A stretch of 64,000 nt of DNA from GWE2-42-39 sp034003625 (GCA_034003625.1 JAVEYG010000001.1:1-64000), one strand, 5' to 3'. Shown: positions 54,378 to 63,244, counted from the first letter of the stretch. Program-made: numbers and translations. Notes: generated from the sequence alone by a model not told the origin.

Positions 54378-57191
54378 TTATACCGGTAAGCTGATCCGGA
54401 AAGTCGTCCCCTTCCCTATTTCCGATTCAAGATGGATTTCCCCTTTCATTAATTCAACCAATCCTTTTACAATCGACAATCCAAGCCCTACGCCTCCGTA
54501 AAGCCGGGTGGTGGAATCGTCGGCCTGCCTGAACCGTTCGTACATGTTTTCCTGTATCGACTTTTCGATGCCAATTCCGGTGTCGGAAACAAAAAAAACG
54601 ATCCGGGAAATGTCGTAATCCAAAATGCCGAAACGAATGTGCCCACGTTCGGTAAATTTTATCGAATTGGTCAGCAGGTTCATTAAAACCTGTGTTATTC
54701 TTACCTGGTCGGAATCAATTGTGATTTTTTGATCGGGGATATCAAGGATTAGATCGACTGCCTTTTTCGGTTCATCATCCATCCGCAGTTTGCATTGCGA
54801 ATAAATCTGGGAGAGCATGTCGTTTACATTGAACTGTTTTTTGAAGATTTGAAGCTGGTTGGTTTCTAATTGCGAGATAGCCAGAATATCGTTGATGATC
54901 TGCAAGAGGTTCTCTGAACTTCTGTTTACAATAGAGGTAAATTCATTTTTTTGCTCTTCAGGCAGATCGTCTTCTGAAATAAGCATTTGGGTAAACCCCA
55001 GAATGGCATTTAACGGAGTCCGTATTTCGTGGCTCATGTTGGCCAGGAATGCCGATTTCAGCCGTTCGCCTTCTTCTGCCTTTTCTTTTGCAAGGGTGAT
55101 TTCTTCGATCATTTTTTTATACTCGGTAATATCTTCTATTACCCCTACAAAATTTGTAATCAGTCCCGAGGTATCAAAAACCGGTGAAATAATCAACGAT
55201 TCCCAGTATAATTCCCCGTTCTTTTTTCGGTTTTGTACTTCCCCGATCCAGTCTTTTCCCGCGAGGATGGTACCCCACATGTTATCATAAAATTCACGGG
55301 AATGGGTCCCCGAGCTGAGCATGTTCATCCGGTTGCCAATGGCTTCTTCTTCAGAATACCCCGTAATTTTTGAAAACTCGGGGTTGATGTATTCTATTTT
55401 CCCTTTCGCATCGGTGACGACAATGCTGATCGGCGTTTGTTCAATGGATTTGTTGAGCAGTTTCAATTTATCTTCAGCCAACCGCAGTTTGGTAATGTCC
55501 ATGATAGCCCCTTTCAGCAGAACAAGTTCGTCGCCTGAAAAAACAGGTTCTATCTTGTTCAACATCCATTTCAGGCTGCCATCCGGCAAAATAATCCGTA
55601 CCTGTTGTTCAATAGGCTGCCGGTTCGTTAAAATTTCGGCATATCCTTGTTTGACAAGTTGAATATCTTCAGGATATACCCGGCTTAAAAAATAGTCGAA
55701 GTTGATTTCAAATTCAAAAGGTTTATGACCAAAAATCCGGTAACAGTTTTCCGACCATTTCCCTTTGTTGGTCAGCATATTGTTTTCCCAATGCCCCATT
55801 TGGCCAATTCGTTCGGCTTCCCGTAACGAATCTTCCCTTTCGCGGAGTGCCTGTTCAGCGGCTTTTTTTTCTGTTATGTCGCTGTACAACGACTGAAAAT
55901 GAAGGCTCCCGTCCCAAACAATTTCTTTTCGGTAAACGTGCAACTGACGGGTTTCGCCTTTACAGTTTACGATCGATATTTCGTATTCCATAGGGACTTC
56001 CTCGCCTTTTTCACGTTTTTCCTTTCTCATTTTGTGCAACTCGTAACTCTCGGGAGTATATACCGACGAAAACCTCAATTTGATGAATTCTTCAGCTGTT
56101 CCTCCGAAAATGTCAAGCAGGGCACGGTTTACATAAACGGTGTTCCCCTCTGAATCGGTAATCCGGATTCCTAAAGGAGATTCATCCAATCCTTCTCTGA
56201 AATTTTGCTCCGACTGGATGAGCGCTTCCTGGTACCGCTTTTGTTCGGTTATATCGGTTACAGTTCCTACAAACCCGTTTATTTTTCCATTTTCACCCGG
56301 TTCGGGCACTGCTTCGGCACTTACAATAATAAGATTTCCATTTTTATTTGAAATACGAAATTCGGAATGGAAATTTCGCCCTGCCTTGATGGCATTGGTA
56401 AATTTTTTGTGCAGCCATTCCCTGTCATCGGGATGAACAAGGTTTAGCCAGTTATTGCCCACGGTATCCTGCAACGAAATGCCGGTTAAGTTACATATCC
56501 AATTGTTGATGTAAATTATCTTCCCGTCCGCATCGGCGCGAAATATTCCTGCCGGAGAGTTTTCCGAAAGGGCTTGAAAGAGCCTCTTGCTTTGTTCTAT
56601 CGTGGCATAGGCTATAATCCGTTTTTCCTCGGCTCTCAGCATAATCCCGATCAGCAGGGTGGCAAGCGGAAAGACCAGTAAGACCGGTACCCAGATATTT
56701 CTTATCACGTCTGTCGCCTTGTCCCAGGGAAGCAATAATTGCGATATGAGCATGAGAATATGCGCTGCAATCCCGATAACCCAGAGCATGAACAAAGATA
56801 TTTGCTCCGGTTTGTTCTTATAAATGCGGCGGAAAAACACACCGGTCAAGCCACAGACAATAATTGTGGCAACACCTGCAACAACTCCGGCCCCCCCGAT
56901 CAGGGCCCGGTAAGTTCCTGCAACCAGAATAGAGAATATGCTTGCAATGCCGCCACCGAACAGCCCGGCCAGGGCAAGGATTACCGATCGACCGTCGTAA
57001 ATGATGCCTTCTGCATAATATACCGGGATGTTCATCCCGGCAACGGCAATAAACCCAAACAGGAGGCCAACAAAAATCTTGTAGAGAAAATTATCCCCTG
57101 TTCGGAAACGGCTTAATGCCCCGTAAAAAACAGATAAGGTAACAAGTAAAGCGGCATTGTATACTAATTCAACAAACATCTCCCCCCTCAT
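54378..57191 (-). CDS. Multi-PAS sensor histidine kinase with N-terminal membrane sensor domain
   Basis: 937 residues. Residues 1-190 form about five to six helices of the LytS-type 5TM domain (FGFIAVAGMNIPVYYAEG, LALAGLFGGGIASIFSILVAG). Four PAS/PAC modules follow (starts near LFQALSENSPAGIFRAD, FREGLDESPLGIRITDSEG, HWENNMLTNKGKWS, SIEQTPISIVVTDAKG). Then come HisKA with the phospho-acceptor in FLANMSHEIRTPLNAILGF (about residue 719) and HATPase_c with NLLTNSIKF, DTGIGIE and GVGLGLSIVKGL. There is no receiver domain, so it needs a separate response regulator, none of which is nearby. It is convergent with the binding-protein gene. Confidence 0.92.
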   Translation of the reverse strand: MRGEMFVELVYNAALLVTLSVFYGALSRFRTGDNFLYKIFVGLLFGFIAVAGMNIPVYYAEGIIYDGRSVILALAGLFGGGIASIFSILVAGTYRALIGGAGVVAGVATIIVCGLTGVFFRRIYKNKPEQISLFMLWVIGIAAHILMLISQLLLPWDKATDVIRNIWVPVLLVFPLATLLIGIMLRAEEKRIIAYATIEQSKRLFQALSENSPAGIFRADADGKIIYINNWICNLTGISLQDTVGNNWLNLVHPDDREWLHKKFTNAIKAGRNFHSEFRISNKNGNLIIVSAEAVPEPGENGKINGFVGTVTDITEQKRYQEALIQSEQNFREGLDESPLGIRITDSEGNTVYVNRALLDIFGGTAEEFIKLRFSSVYTPESYELHKMRKEKREKGEEVPMEYEISIVNCKGETRQLHVYRKEIVWDGSLHFQSLYSDITEKKAAEQALREREDSLREAERIGQMGHWENNMLTNKGKWSENCYRIFGHKPFEFEINFDYFLSRVYPEDIQLVKQGYAEILTNRQPIEQQVRIILPDGSLKWMLNKIEPVFSGDELVLLKGAIMDITKLRLAEDKLKLLNKSIEQTPISIVVTDAKGKIEYINPEFSKITGYSEEEAIGNRMNMLSSGTHSREFYDNMWGTILAGKDWIGEVQNRKKNGELYWESLIISPVFDTSGLITNFVGVIEDITEYKKMIEEITLAKEKAEEGERLKSAFLANMSHEIRTPLNAILGFTQMLISEDDLPEEQKNEFTSIVNRSSENLLQIINDILAISQLETNQLQIFKKQFNVNDMLSQIYSQCKLRMDDEPKKAVDLILDIPDQKITIDSDQVRITQVLMNLLTNSIKFTERGHIRFGILDYDISRIVFFVSDTGIGIEKSIQENMYERFRQADDSTTRLYGGVGLGLSIVKGLVELMKGEIHLESEIGKGTTFRISLPV

Positions 57192-57349
57192 TTTTATGTA
57201 CCTGTTGCAGCAATTTTCTGATAGGTATCACGAGTACAACAATAATGCGCTATTGTTCCCAAATATAATTAAATCCCGAAAAAGATCAACATTTGTAGTG
57301 AAATAATATTGCCGCGAACAATCCTGCAAATCTGCGAATTTCACTATTC

Positions 57350-57383
57350 TTTGATGAATTGGCCTGCCGTTTTGTAACATTTG
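57350..57383 (+). promoter_or_regulatory. Possible promoter of the sigma factor operon
   Basis: TTTG at 57350-57353 and TAACATTTG at 57375-57383, 21 bases apart. The -7 box has one extra base between TA and TTTG, so the match is partial. Confidence 0.35.
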
Positions 57384-57423
57384 CATTTTTGTTGTCGTCT
57401 TTCGGTCAGAAAAACAAAAATGC

Positions 57424-57981
57424 TTGGAAACGCTCTACAAAAATATTTACCAGGAGGTGATCGACCGTTGCAGAAAAGGGGACCGTCAGGCACAGTTTGA
57501 ACTCTATAAGCTATATTACAAGCCGATGTATAATATTTGTTTGCGGATGGCCGGTAACCAGGTAGAAGCAGAAGACATTATGCAGGAAGCATTTTTGAAC
57601 GCATTCCGGAATATTGAAAGTTATGCAGGAAAAGTAAGTTTCGGGGCCTGGCTTAAAAAAATAGTGGTCAACCGTTCGTTGGACTATCTGAAAAAGAAAC
57701 GGATACGGTTTGAGGAAATCAATGAAAGAATGGCAATTCCCGATGAACCGGTTTTTATGGAAATGGAAGAAAACAGTCTCGAAAACATACAAACAGCAAT
57801 CGGGGAACTTCCTGAAAAATACCGGGTGATGATCAACCTTATCCTTATAGAAGGGTACAACCACGAAGAAGTGTCGGAGATGCTCGGCATCAGCAATGTT
57901 GCCTCGCGGACCCAGTTTTTCAGGGCCAAACAGAAACTTAAAGAGATTTTGAGGCAAAAAGAAATCTTTTCGGTCAACTAA
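57424..57981 (+). CDS. ECF-type RNA polymerase sigma factor
   Basis: 185 residues. Region 2 (FELYKLYYKPMYNICLRMAGN, EAEDIMQEAFLNAFRNIESY) and region 4 (LPEKYRVMINLILIEGYNHEEVSEMLGI, then SRTQFFRAKQKLKEIL) of sigma-70 are clear. The start is a TTG with no in-frame ATG upstream, which leaves the N-terminus uncertain by a few codons. Next come an anti-sigma-like membrane protein and an exported repeat protein, which probably form one regulatory operon. Confidence 0.92.
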   Translation: METLYKNIYQEVIDRCRKGDRQAQFELYKLYYKPMYNICLRMAGNQVEAEDIMQEAFLNAFRNIESYAGKVSFGAWLKKIVVNRSLDYLKKKRIRFEEINERMAIPDEPVFMEMEENSLENIQTAIGELPEKYRVMINLILIEGYNHEEVSEMLGISNVASRTQFFRAKQKLKEILRQKEIFSVN

Positions 57982-57991
57982 AACAAGGAAA

Positions 57992-58549
57992 ATGAAAAGC
58001 AATATAGAAAATATAATTATTGAAAACCGGGAGTTTTTCAACCAGGCAGAACCAGTGGAAGGACATTTTGAACGTTTTCAGGCAAAATTGGACAGAGAGC
58101 CCGGGCGGAAGGGAAGAATCAATTTCCGGATGGTGTGGCAGGCCGCTGCAGCGGTTGCATTCCTGCTGCTGGCCATCAACCAGGCACTCCTGCTTTTCGC
58201 CCCTAAAGAACAGGGACAGATGACGCTTGCTTCGGTTTCTCCTGAATATGGAGAAATAGAAACCTACTACGTTTCGGCCATCAACGCCAGCCTGAACAAC
58301 TGGGATGCGCTGCAAAAAGAAGGGGCCCTTACGGCAGAGGAAAAAACGCTGCTTGAAGAAGAACTGAAGGAATTTGATACCACATTTAAAAGCCTTCAGG
58401 AAGAATTAAATGCAAACCCGAACGACGAACGGGTGATCAATGCAATGATTGAATTTTACCAGTCGAAACTGAACGTTATAACGATTATTATAGAGAATTT
58501 GAAAGAAGTAAAACAAGTAAAAAAGCAAAACCATGAAACTGAAAGTTAA
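57992..58549 (+). CDS. Anti-sigma-factor-like single-pass membrane protein
   Basis: 185 residues: a cytoplasmic N-terminal part (residues 1-48, EGHFERFQAKLDREPGRKGR), one transmembrane helix (VWQAAAAVAFLLLAINQALLL) and a periplasmic helical, acidic domain (residues 75-175, with EEELKEFDTTFKSLQEEL). No known domain is recognised with confidence. Its position right after the sigma factor gene, and its topology, suggest it restrains that factor. It overlaps the next gene by 17 bases. Confidence 0.7.
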   Translation: MKSNIENIIIENREFFNQAEPVEGHFERFQAKLDREPGRKGRINFRMVWQAAAAVAFLLLAINQALLLFAPKEQGQMTLASVSPEYGEIETYYVSAINASLNNWDALQKEGALTAEEKTLLEEELKEFDTTFKSLQEELNANPNDERVINAMIEFYQSKLNVITIIIENLKEVKQVKKQNHETES

Positions 58550-59564
58550 TTTCATTTTAATAGCAATCGTATTCTCCTGTTTTTCGTCGCATTCTGCCGA
58601 TTATACAAAAAAGTTACGGAAGGCATACCCTAAAGGCGATGTTGCCGCCCTTTCCATCAGTAACAAATACGGGACAATTACCATTAACGATGCAGGGGGC
58701 GATTCGGTAACCATCGATGTAACCATTGTGGTTGAAAGTGCCGACGGGAGCAAAGCCCGGCAACTGCTCGACCAGATCAGCGTCGGGTTCAGTAAATCGG
58801 GAAAAACTGCAATGGCCGAAACAAAGATCAGTTCCGATTTTAAAACAAGACAGAACTTCAGCATTAACTACAAAGTGAACATCCCGGCTGACCGCGACCT
58901 GGATATCAGTAACAAATATGGGAACCTGTCGGTCAATAAACTCGAAGCCCGTGGAAAATTTGACATTGCTTATGGAAACATTACTGCCGAAATAATGAAA
59001 GCCCCCGAAAACGAACCCATTTTGCTGGACTTGTCGTACGGAAGGGCCGATTTTCAGGAGGTAAACAAGCTAAATGCGGCAATCGGCTATTCCAAATTAT
59101 TCCTGGGCGAAACACGTGTGTTGAAGTTAGTATCAAAATATTCGACCATCCAAATGAACGAGGTGGGAGAATTGCAGACGGAATCAAAGTACGACGGGTT
59201 TTCTATCGACGAGGCAGGCAGCATTACTGCCGAATCGAAGTACACCCATTACAATGTGGATGAACTCAAAAAGAAACTCGTGTTGGATTCGGCCTACGGT
59301 AATATAACGGTTGACGAAGTGGCTGACGGTTTTGAAACCATTGATATCGACAGCAGCTATGGGGGAATAAAACTGGGACTTGACGAAAGGGCCTATACAC
59401 TGTATGCCGAGTGCAGCTATTGCGGGGTCGATTATCCCCAAAATTTATTTAAAGGAAACCGGGAAAAAGACAACCAGAACCTGAAAATTGACGGAAAGAT
59501 CGGTAACGGTACCGCCAATGTCCGCATCATCAGCCGGTACGGAGGGGTAAAACTGACAGAATAA
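58533..59564 (+). CDS. Exported SxYG-repeat protein (DUF4097-like)
   Basis: 343 residues with a signal peptide (FILIAIVFSCFSSHSA). The mature part has about 12 short repeats built on (S/A)xYG or SKY followed by hydrophobic-alternating residues: ISNKYGTITI, ISNKYGNLSV, IAYGNITAE, LSYGRADF, SKYSTIQM, SKYDGFSI, SKYTHYNV, SAYGNITV, SSYGGIKL, CSYCGVDY and SRYGGVKL. The pattern suggests a right-handed beta-helix or similar solenoid, as in DUF4097 adhesin-like proteins. The function is unknown. It is translated together with the sigma factor and anti-sigma-like genes and may be a surface or periplasmic output or sensor of that system. Confidence 0.8.
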   Translation: MKLKVNFILIAIVFSCFSSHSADYTKKLRKAYPKGDVAALSISNKYGTITINDAGGDSVTIDVTIVVESADGSKARQLLDQISVGFSKSGKTAMAETKISSDFKTRQNFSINYKVNIPADRDLDISNKYGNLSVNKLEARGKFDIAYGNITAEIMKAPENEPILLDLSYGRADFQEVNKLNAAIGYSKLFLGETRVLKLVSKYSTIQMNEVGELQTESKYDGFSIDEAGSITAESKYTHYNVDELKKKLVLDSAYGNITVDEVADGFETIDIDSSYGGIKLGLDERAYTLYAECSYCGVDYPQNLFKGNREKDNQNLKIDGKIGNGTANVRIISRYGGVKLTE

Positions 59565-59655
59565 ATTTTCGGGAAAAATCCACGGCACGAAAACCATGAC
59601 AAAATAATAGGTCGTGGTTTTCGTATTTTATTATATTTATAACAAAATTTCGCCT

Positions 59656-60768
59656 GTGGATAAGTTGCTTCACCTGGTTTCGTTTAATGTGCCCCATCCT
59701 GCTGATTATGGGGGGGTTATTGATGTTTTTTATAAATTGAAAGCCTTGCATGGCGCCGGAGCAGGAATTATCCTCCACTGTTTTGAATATGGCCGTGAGA
59801 ATGCCCCCGAACTCGAAAAATATTGTGAAAAAGTTTATTATTACCCACGTAATAAAAGTTTTTTTCGTTTGTTGTCAACCACTCCGTTTATTGTAAATAC
59901 CCGTAACCACGAAGATTTGCTGCGAAACCTGGCAGCCGATGTCCGTCCTGTTTTATTTGAAGGCTTGCATTCAACCTTTTTCCTGAAGCACCCAGCCCTG
60001 TCAAAACACAAAAAAATTGTCAGGACCCACAATATCGAACACGAATATTATGAATATCTGAGCCGTTCGACAGATATCCCAAAAGAAAAATATTTTTTCA
60101 GGCAGGAAGCCATAAAATTACGGAATTACGAAAAAGTACTGCACCATGCCGACCATATTTTGTGCATTTCGGAACCCGACACCGGCTATTTCGGCAGCAA
60201 ATATGGCAGAAGTATTTATGTGCCTGCATTTCATCCATTCGATCGGGTGTATTCAGAAACAGGAACAGGCGAATACATTATTTTTCATGGGAATCTTGAA
60301 GTTGCCGAAAATATAGAAGTGGTAAATTTTCTGGTTGATAAAATATTTACCGAAATTACCTATCTTTTCTATATTGTGGGAAAGAACCCGCCGCAAAAAT
60401 TGGTCGACCGGGTGCAATACATCCCGCATGTCAATATTTTTTCAAACGTGTCGGGCGAGGTGATGGATGTGCTGATCAGAAATTCCCATATCTGCCTGAT
60501 CCCTTCTTTTCAGCCAACCGGCATGAAATTGAAGTTGCTGGCCTCGTTGTTTGCCGGGCGGCACTGCATTACAAATTCCATGATGGTGCCATCGGCCAGC
60601 CTTAAAAAACTGTGTACTGTGGCAGACACTCAAACTGAAATGATTGCCGCGATTGAAGAATTGTCCGAGGAAAATTTTACGGAAGAAGCCATTCGATTGC
60701 GAAAAGAAATTCTGGAAAACGAGTTTTCAAATGAAAAAAATGCACAAAAAATACTGGAACTTCTTTAG
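59656..60768 (+). CDS. Family 4-type glycosyltransferase
   Basis: About 370 residues of GT-B type: VSFNVPHPADYGGVIDVF at the N-terminus, VRTHNIEHEYYEYLSR in the first lobe, IIFHGNLEVAENIEVV and FSNVSGEVMDVL in the second, and a donor-site Glu-like region SFQPTGMKLKLLASLFAGR. It transfers a sugar from a nucleotide donor to an unknown acceptor, possibly a cell-envelope glycan. I take the GTG at 59656 (VDKLLHLVSFN) as start; upstream codons read VFVFYYIYN, unlike the family. The next gene starts inside its last 38 bases. Confidence 0.78.
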   Translation: MDKLLHLVSFNVPHPADYGGVIDVFYKLKALHGAGAGIILHCFEYGRENAPELEKYCEKVYYYPRNKSFFRLLSTTPFIVNTRNHEDLLRNLAADVRPVLFEGLHSTFFLKHPALSKHKKIVRTHNIEHEYYEYLSRSTDIPKEKYFFRQEAIKLRNYEKVLHHADHILCISEPDTGYFGSKYGRSIYVPAFHPFDRVYSETGTGEYIIFHGNLEVAENIEVVNFLVDKIFTEITYLFYIVGKNPPQKLVDRVQYIPHVNIFSNVSGEVMDVLIRNSHICLIPSFQPTGMKLKLLASLFAGRHCITNSMMVPSASLKKLCTVADTQTEMIAAIEELSEENFTEEAIRLRKEILENEFSNEKNAQKILELL

Positions 60769-62170
60769 TTTTTTATTGGTTTTGCTAATGTTTGCGCCAA
60801 CTGCCTGGCCACAGAAATATTCCATTTCACTGACTGTTCCCGATGCCGCCGATTCGGTAATTTATCTGGCCCATCATTTTAACGGGCAGATTTTTGTGGA
60901 CGATACCGTCCGTCTTGACCCACAGGGGAAAGGCATCTTCGAGGGCGATTCGCCGCTCGATCAGGGGATGTACTTAGTTTATTTAAACAAAGACCATTTT
61001 GCTGATTTTTTATTGGGCAGCGACCAGCAGTTTGAAATCATACACCGTTTTTCAAAGCCTGAAGAATTTTCAGTAAAAGGTGCACAGGACACCGAGCTTT
61101 TCAATTCGTACCGGTTGTTCCTTTCCGGTCTGAAAGTACGGCAGCAGGAACTGGTCGCCCGGCGGAAAGCAGCCGGGGATGACGAAAACCGGCTAAAACA
61201 GGTTCATGCAGAATTGGATGAACTGGACCGGAAAGTGACCGGATTCTGGTTCTCTGAAGCAAAAAAATACCCCGGTTTGTTTTACAGTAAATTTCTGCTA
61301 TCGAATTATATTCCCGTACTCAACGAAAAAGACATCCCTGAAAACTGGCTGAAAAATGATTCGCTCCGGTGGGTGTATGAATATAATTTCAGGAAAGATC
61401 ATTACTGGGACTATCTGGATGTGTCGGACGAACGGTTCCTGCGGACGCCGGTTTTAAAACCCCGCATCGAAAGTTTTTTCGATAAAGTGCTGATCCAACA
61501 GCCTGATTCGGTTATTCCGTATGCAATCGAAACGATTGAAAAAGCAAAAGCCAGCCCTAAAAGTTTTCGGTATATCACAACTTTTCTCCTGAACCATTTT
61601 GCGCAGTCGCAAGTAATGGGAATGGATGCCGCCTTTGTGAAAATTGCCGAAAAATATTACCTCAGCGGACAAGCCAACTGGGCCGATTCGGCAACCATTG
61701 CAAGCATCGGGCGACAGGTTGTTTTTAAGCGAAATAACCTGCTTGGCATGAAGGCCAAAGAGTTGAAGATGGAAAGCTGGGAAGGTCCGTATTTCAGCCT
61801 GCACGAAATAAAAACGGAATATACGGTACTGGTATTCTGGGAACCTGATTGCGGACATTGTAAGAAGCAAATACCCGAGCTCTACAACGATGTTTACCTT
61901 CCGCTACAAGATAAAAGCATCAGCTATTTTGCCGTCAACAGCCAAGGTAAAAAAGAGGAATGGGAAAACTTTATCAACGAACACAAGCTGTACAACTGGA
62001 TTCATGTATGGGACCCGCAGGACCTGAATAATTTCAGAATCAATTTTGATGTGCAAACCACGCCAATAATCTATATCCTTGACAAAGACAAAAAAATAAT
62101 CGCAAAAAAAATCGATCCGCAAACGGTAAAAAAAATACTGGAACATTTGGTTTTGGGGAAACCGCTATAA
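60731..62170 (+). CDS. TlpA-family thioredoxin-fold protein
   Basis: 479 residues: a signal peptide (FFSFLLVLLMFAPTAWPQ), an N-terminal DUF4369-like beta-sandwich (SISLTVPDAADSVIYLAHH), a long helical middle domain and a C-terminal thioredoxin domain with the redox motif CGHC in FWEPDCGHCKKQIPEL and VQTTPIIYILDKD. It is probably a periplasmic disulfide reductase or isomerase. I start at the ATG before KKMHKKYWNF, which lies inside the glycosyltransferase gene; the longer open frame upstream is a shadow of that gene. Confidence 0.86.
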   Translation: MKKMHKKYWNFFSFLLVLLMFAPTAWPQKYSISLTVPDAADSVIYLAHHFNGQIFVDDTVRLDPQGKGIFEGDSPLDQGMYLVYLNKDHFADFLLGSDQQFEIIHRFSKPEEFSVKGAQDTELFNSYRLFLSGLKVRQQELVARRKAAGDDENRLKQVHAELDELDRKVTGFWFSEAKKYPGLFYSKFLLSNYIPVLNEKDIPENWLKNDSLRWVYEYNFRKDHYWDYLDVSDERFLRTPVLKPRIESFFDKVLIQQPDSVIPYAIETIEKAKASPKSFRYITTFLLNHFAQSQVMGMDAAFVKIAEKYYLSGQANWADSATIASIGRQVVFKRNNLLGMKAKELKMESWEGPYFSLHEIKTEYTVLVFWEPDCGHCKKQIPELYNDVYLPLQDKSISYFAVNSQGKKEEWENFINEHKLYNWIHVWDPQDLNNFRINFDVQTTPIIYILDKDKKIIAKKIDPQTVKKILEHLVLGKPL

Positions 62171-62323
62171 ATGAATAACCCATCTCCTTCGCGGAATTAA
62201 AGAATTACGGAGTTATGGAATTATGCAGGGAAATCGCTTTTAGAATTTTCCCTTTGGGGAGGGTTCAGTAAAGGAAGTTTGTTCACCTAAATGATTTTCC
62301 CTGTCCTCCCAGCCGGACGGGCT

Positions 62324-62355
62324 GATACTTTTTCCCAGCAGCTGGAAAAAGTATC
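62324..62355. repeat. Hairpin in repeat copy B
   Basis: GATACTTTTTCC (62324-62335) and GGAAAAAGTATC (62344-62355), a perfect 12-bp stem with an 8-base loop; the corresponding part of copy A (49552 on) is degenerate. Confidence 0.8.
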
Positions 62356-62599
62356 CAAAAAGAGCCGCCGCTCAGGAAAAAAAGACTAAAAAACGCCTGT
62401 GTTCGCTAAAATCTTCCAAACTCCTCCCTTTGGTCGTCAAACAGGGAAGATTTCGTCACGCTCACTCCGCCGTTTTTCTTCACGCTTTTTTCCCTCAGGC
62501 GGAAACAGCCCGGCTATTGTTTCTTTTCCAGGAAAAAGATGGGTTGAAAAACAAAAGAACAGAAGACTGCTGAGGCAACATCAGAACGGCGGGCGGGCC

Positions 62600-62631
62600 G
62601 TCCCAACGCCCGGGTGAGGGTTCGTTGGGAC
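62600..62631. repeat. Conserved hairpin in repeat copy B
   Basis: GTCCCAACG (62600-62608) and CGTTGGGAC (62623-62631), identical to the hairpin in copy A. Confidence 0.85.
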
Positions 62632-62755
62632 AAGATTTTTGCTTCCTTTTTATATACGGAAAAAAGAAGGGCCAGTCCGGCCTGGGGACAGGGAGGTTCT
62701 TCGTTCCTGTAAGCTTTCGGTTAGCGAGTGTCGTGTTAACCATCAAATGGCGGTT

Positions 62756-62830
62756 TGTCATCCTGAGTGAAGCGAAGGATCTGATGATCAGAGCTATTTT
62801 CAAAAGATGCTTCACTAGTTCAGCATGACA
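62756..62830. repeat. REP-like imperfect palindrome
   Basis: It begins TGTCATCCTGAGTGAAGC and ends GCTTCAC...GTTCAGCATGACA, a long hairpin of the kind scattered between genes in Bacteroidota. It lies in copy B only, in the segment absent from copy A. Confidence 0.75.
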
Positions 62831-62971
62831 AAGCCAGGTTAACTAGCACCTCGCACCTCGTAACCCGAAACATTTCCGGTAAAAGAGAATTCCTTCCTTG
62901 TCCATTGGAACTTTAAAAGCGATTTCCCCGATTTAGAACACTGGTCTCTTTTTTTGAAGAGAACTTTCATT

Positions 62972-63244
62972 GTTACAATTTTGCCGGTCGGAATTCCACA
63001 AATGACATTCTGAATTACATAAGTACCAACGAGCATTACAATAATAACATTCCATATTACAATGTCAACTATTCTAATTACAATAAACACATTGAGAGAT
63101 CAAATTACACCAATCTATATTACAAATAGTACAGCCGGTAATACTAATATACCCAAAGGCATTACAATATTACCGACATGTATTACAAAATATACGAAGG
63201 TTATTTTACAAAACAGGAAGGAAATTACAACGTTGAACTACCTC
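62972..63244. repeat. Degenerate 21-bp phased array
   Basis: Thirteen consecutive 21-base units from 62972. ATTACAA or a close variant opens the units at 62972 (GTTACAA), 63014, 63035, 63056, 63077, 63119, 63161, 63182 and 63224; the units at 62993, 63098, 63140 and 63203 are more diverged. The rest of each unit is poorly conserved. No gene on either strand is convincing here. It lies immediately 3' of the minus-strand gene at 63238. Confidence 0.75.

Larger units (their letters stand above)
62225..62930. repeat. Dispersed terminal-inverted-repeat element, copy B (IS110 target empty)
   Basis: It starts GCAGGGAAATCGCTTTTA (62225-62242) and ends TAAAAGCGATTTCCCCG (62914-62930). It carries the same internal hairpin as copy A and, at 62635-62654, the intact sequence ATTTTTGCTT-CC-TTTTTATA that is split by the IS110 in copy A. 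It differs from A by extra sequence at about 62720-62870 that contains an inverted repeat at 62756-62830. No conserved gene. Confidence 0.75.

Noticed and set aside
62495..62815. A 106-codon open frame on the minus strand in repeat copy B
   Set aside because: The frame is not kept in copy A, composition is unlike the real genes, and it spans hairpins of the dispersed repeat.
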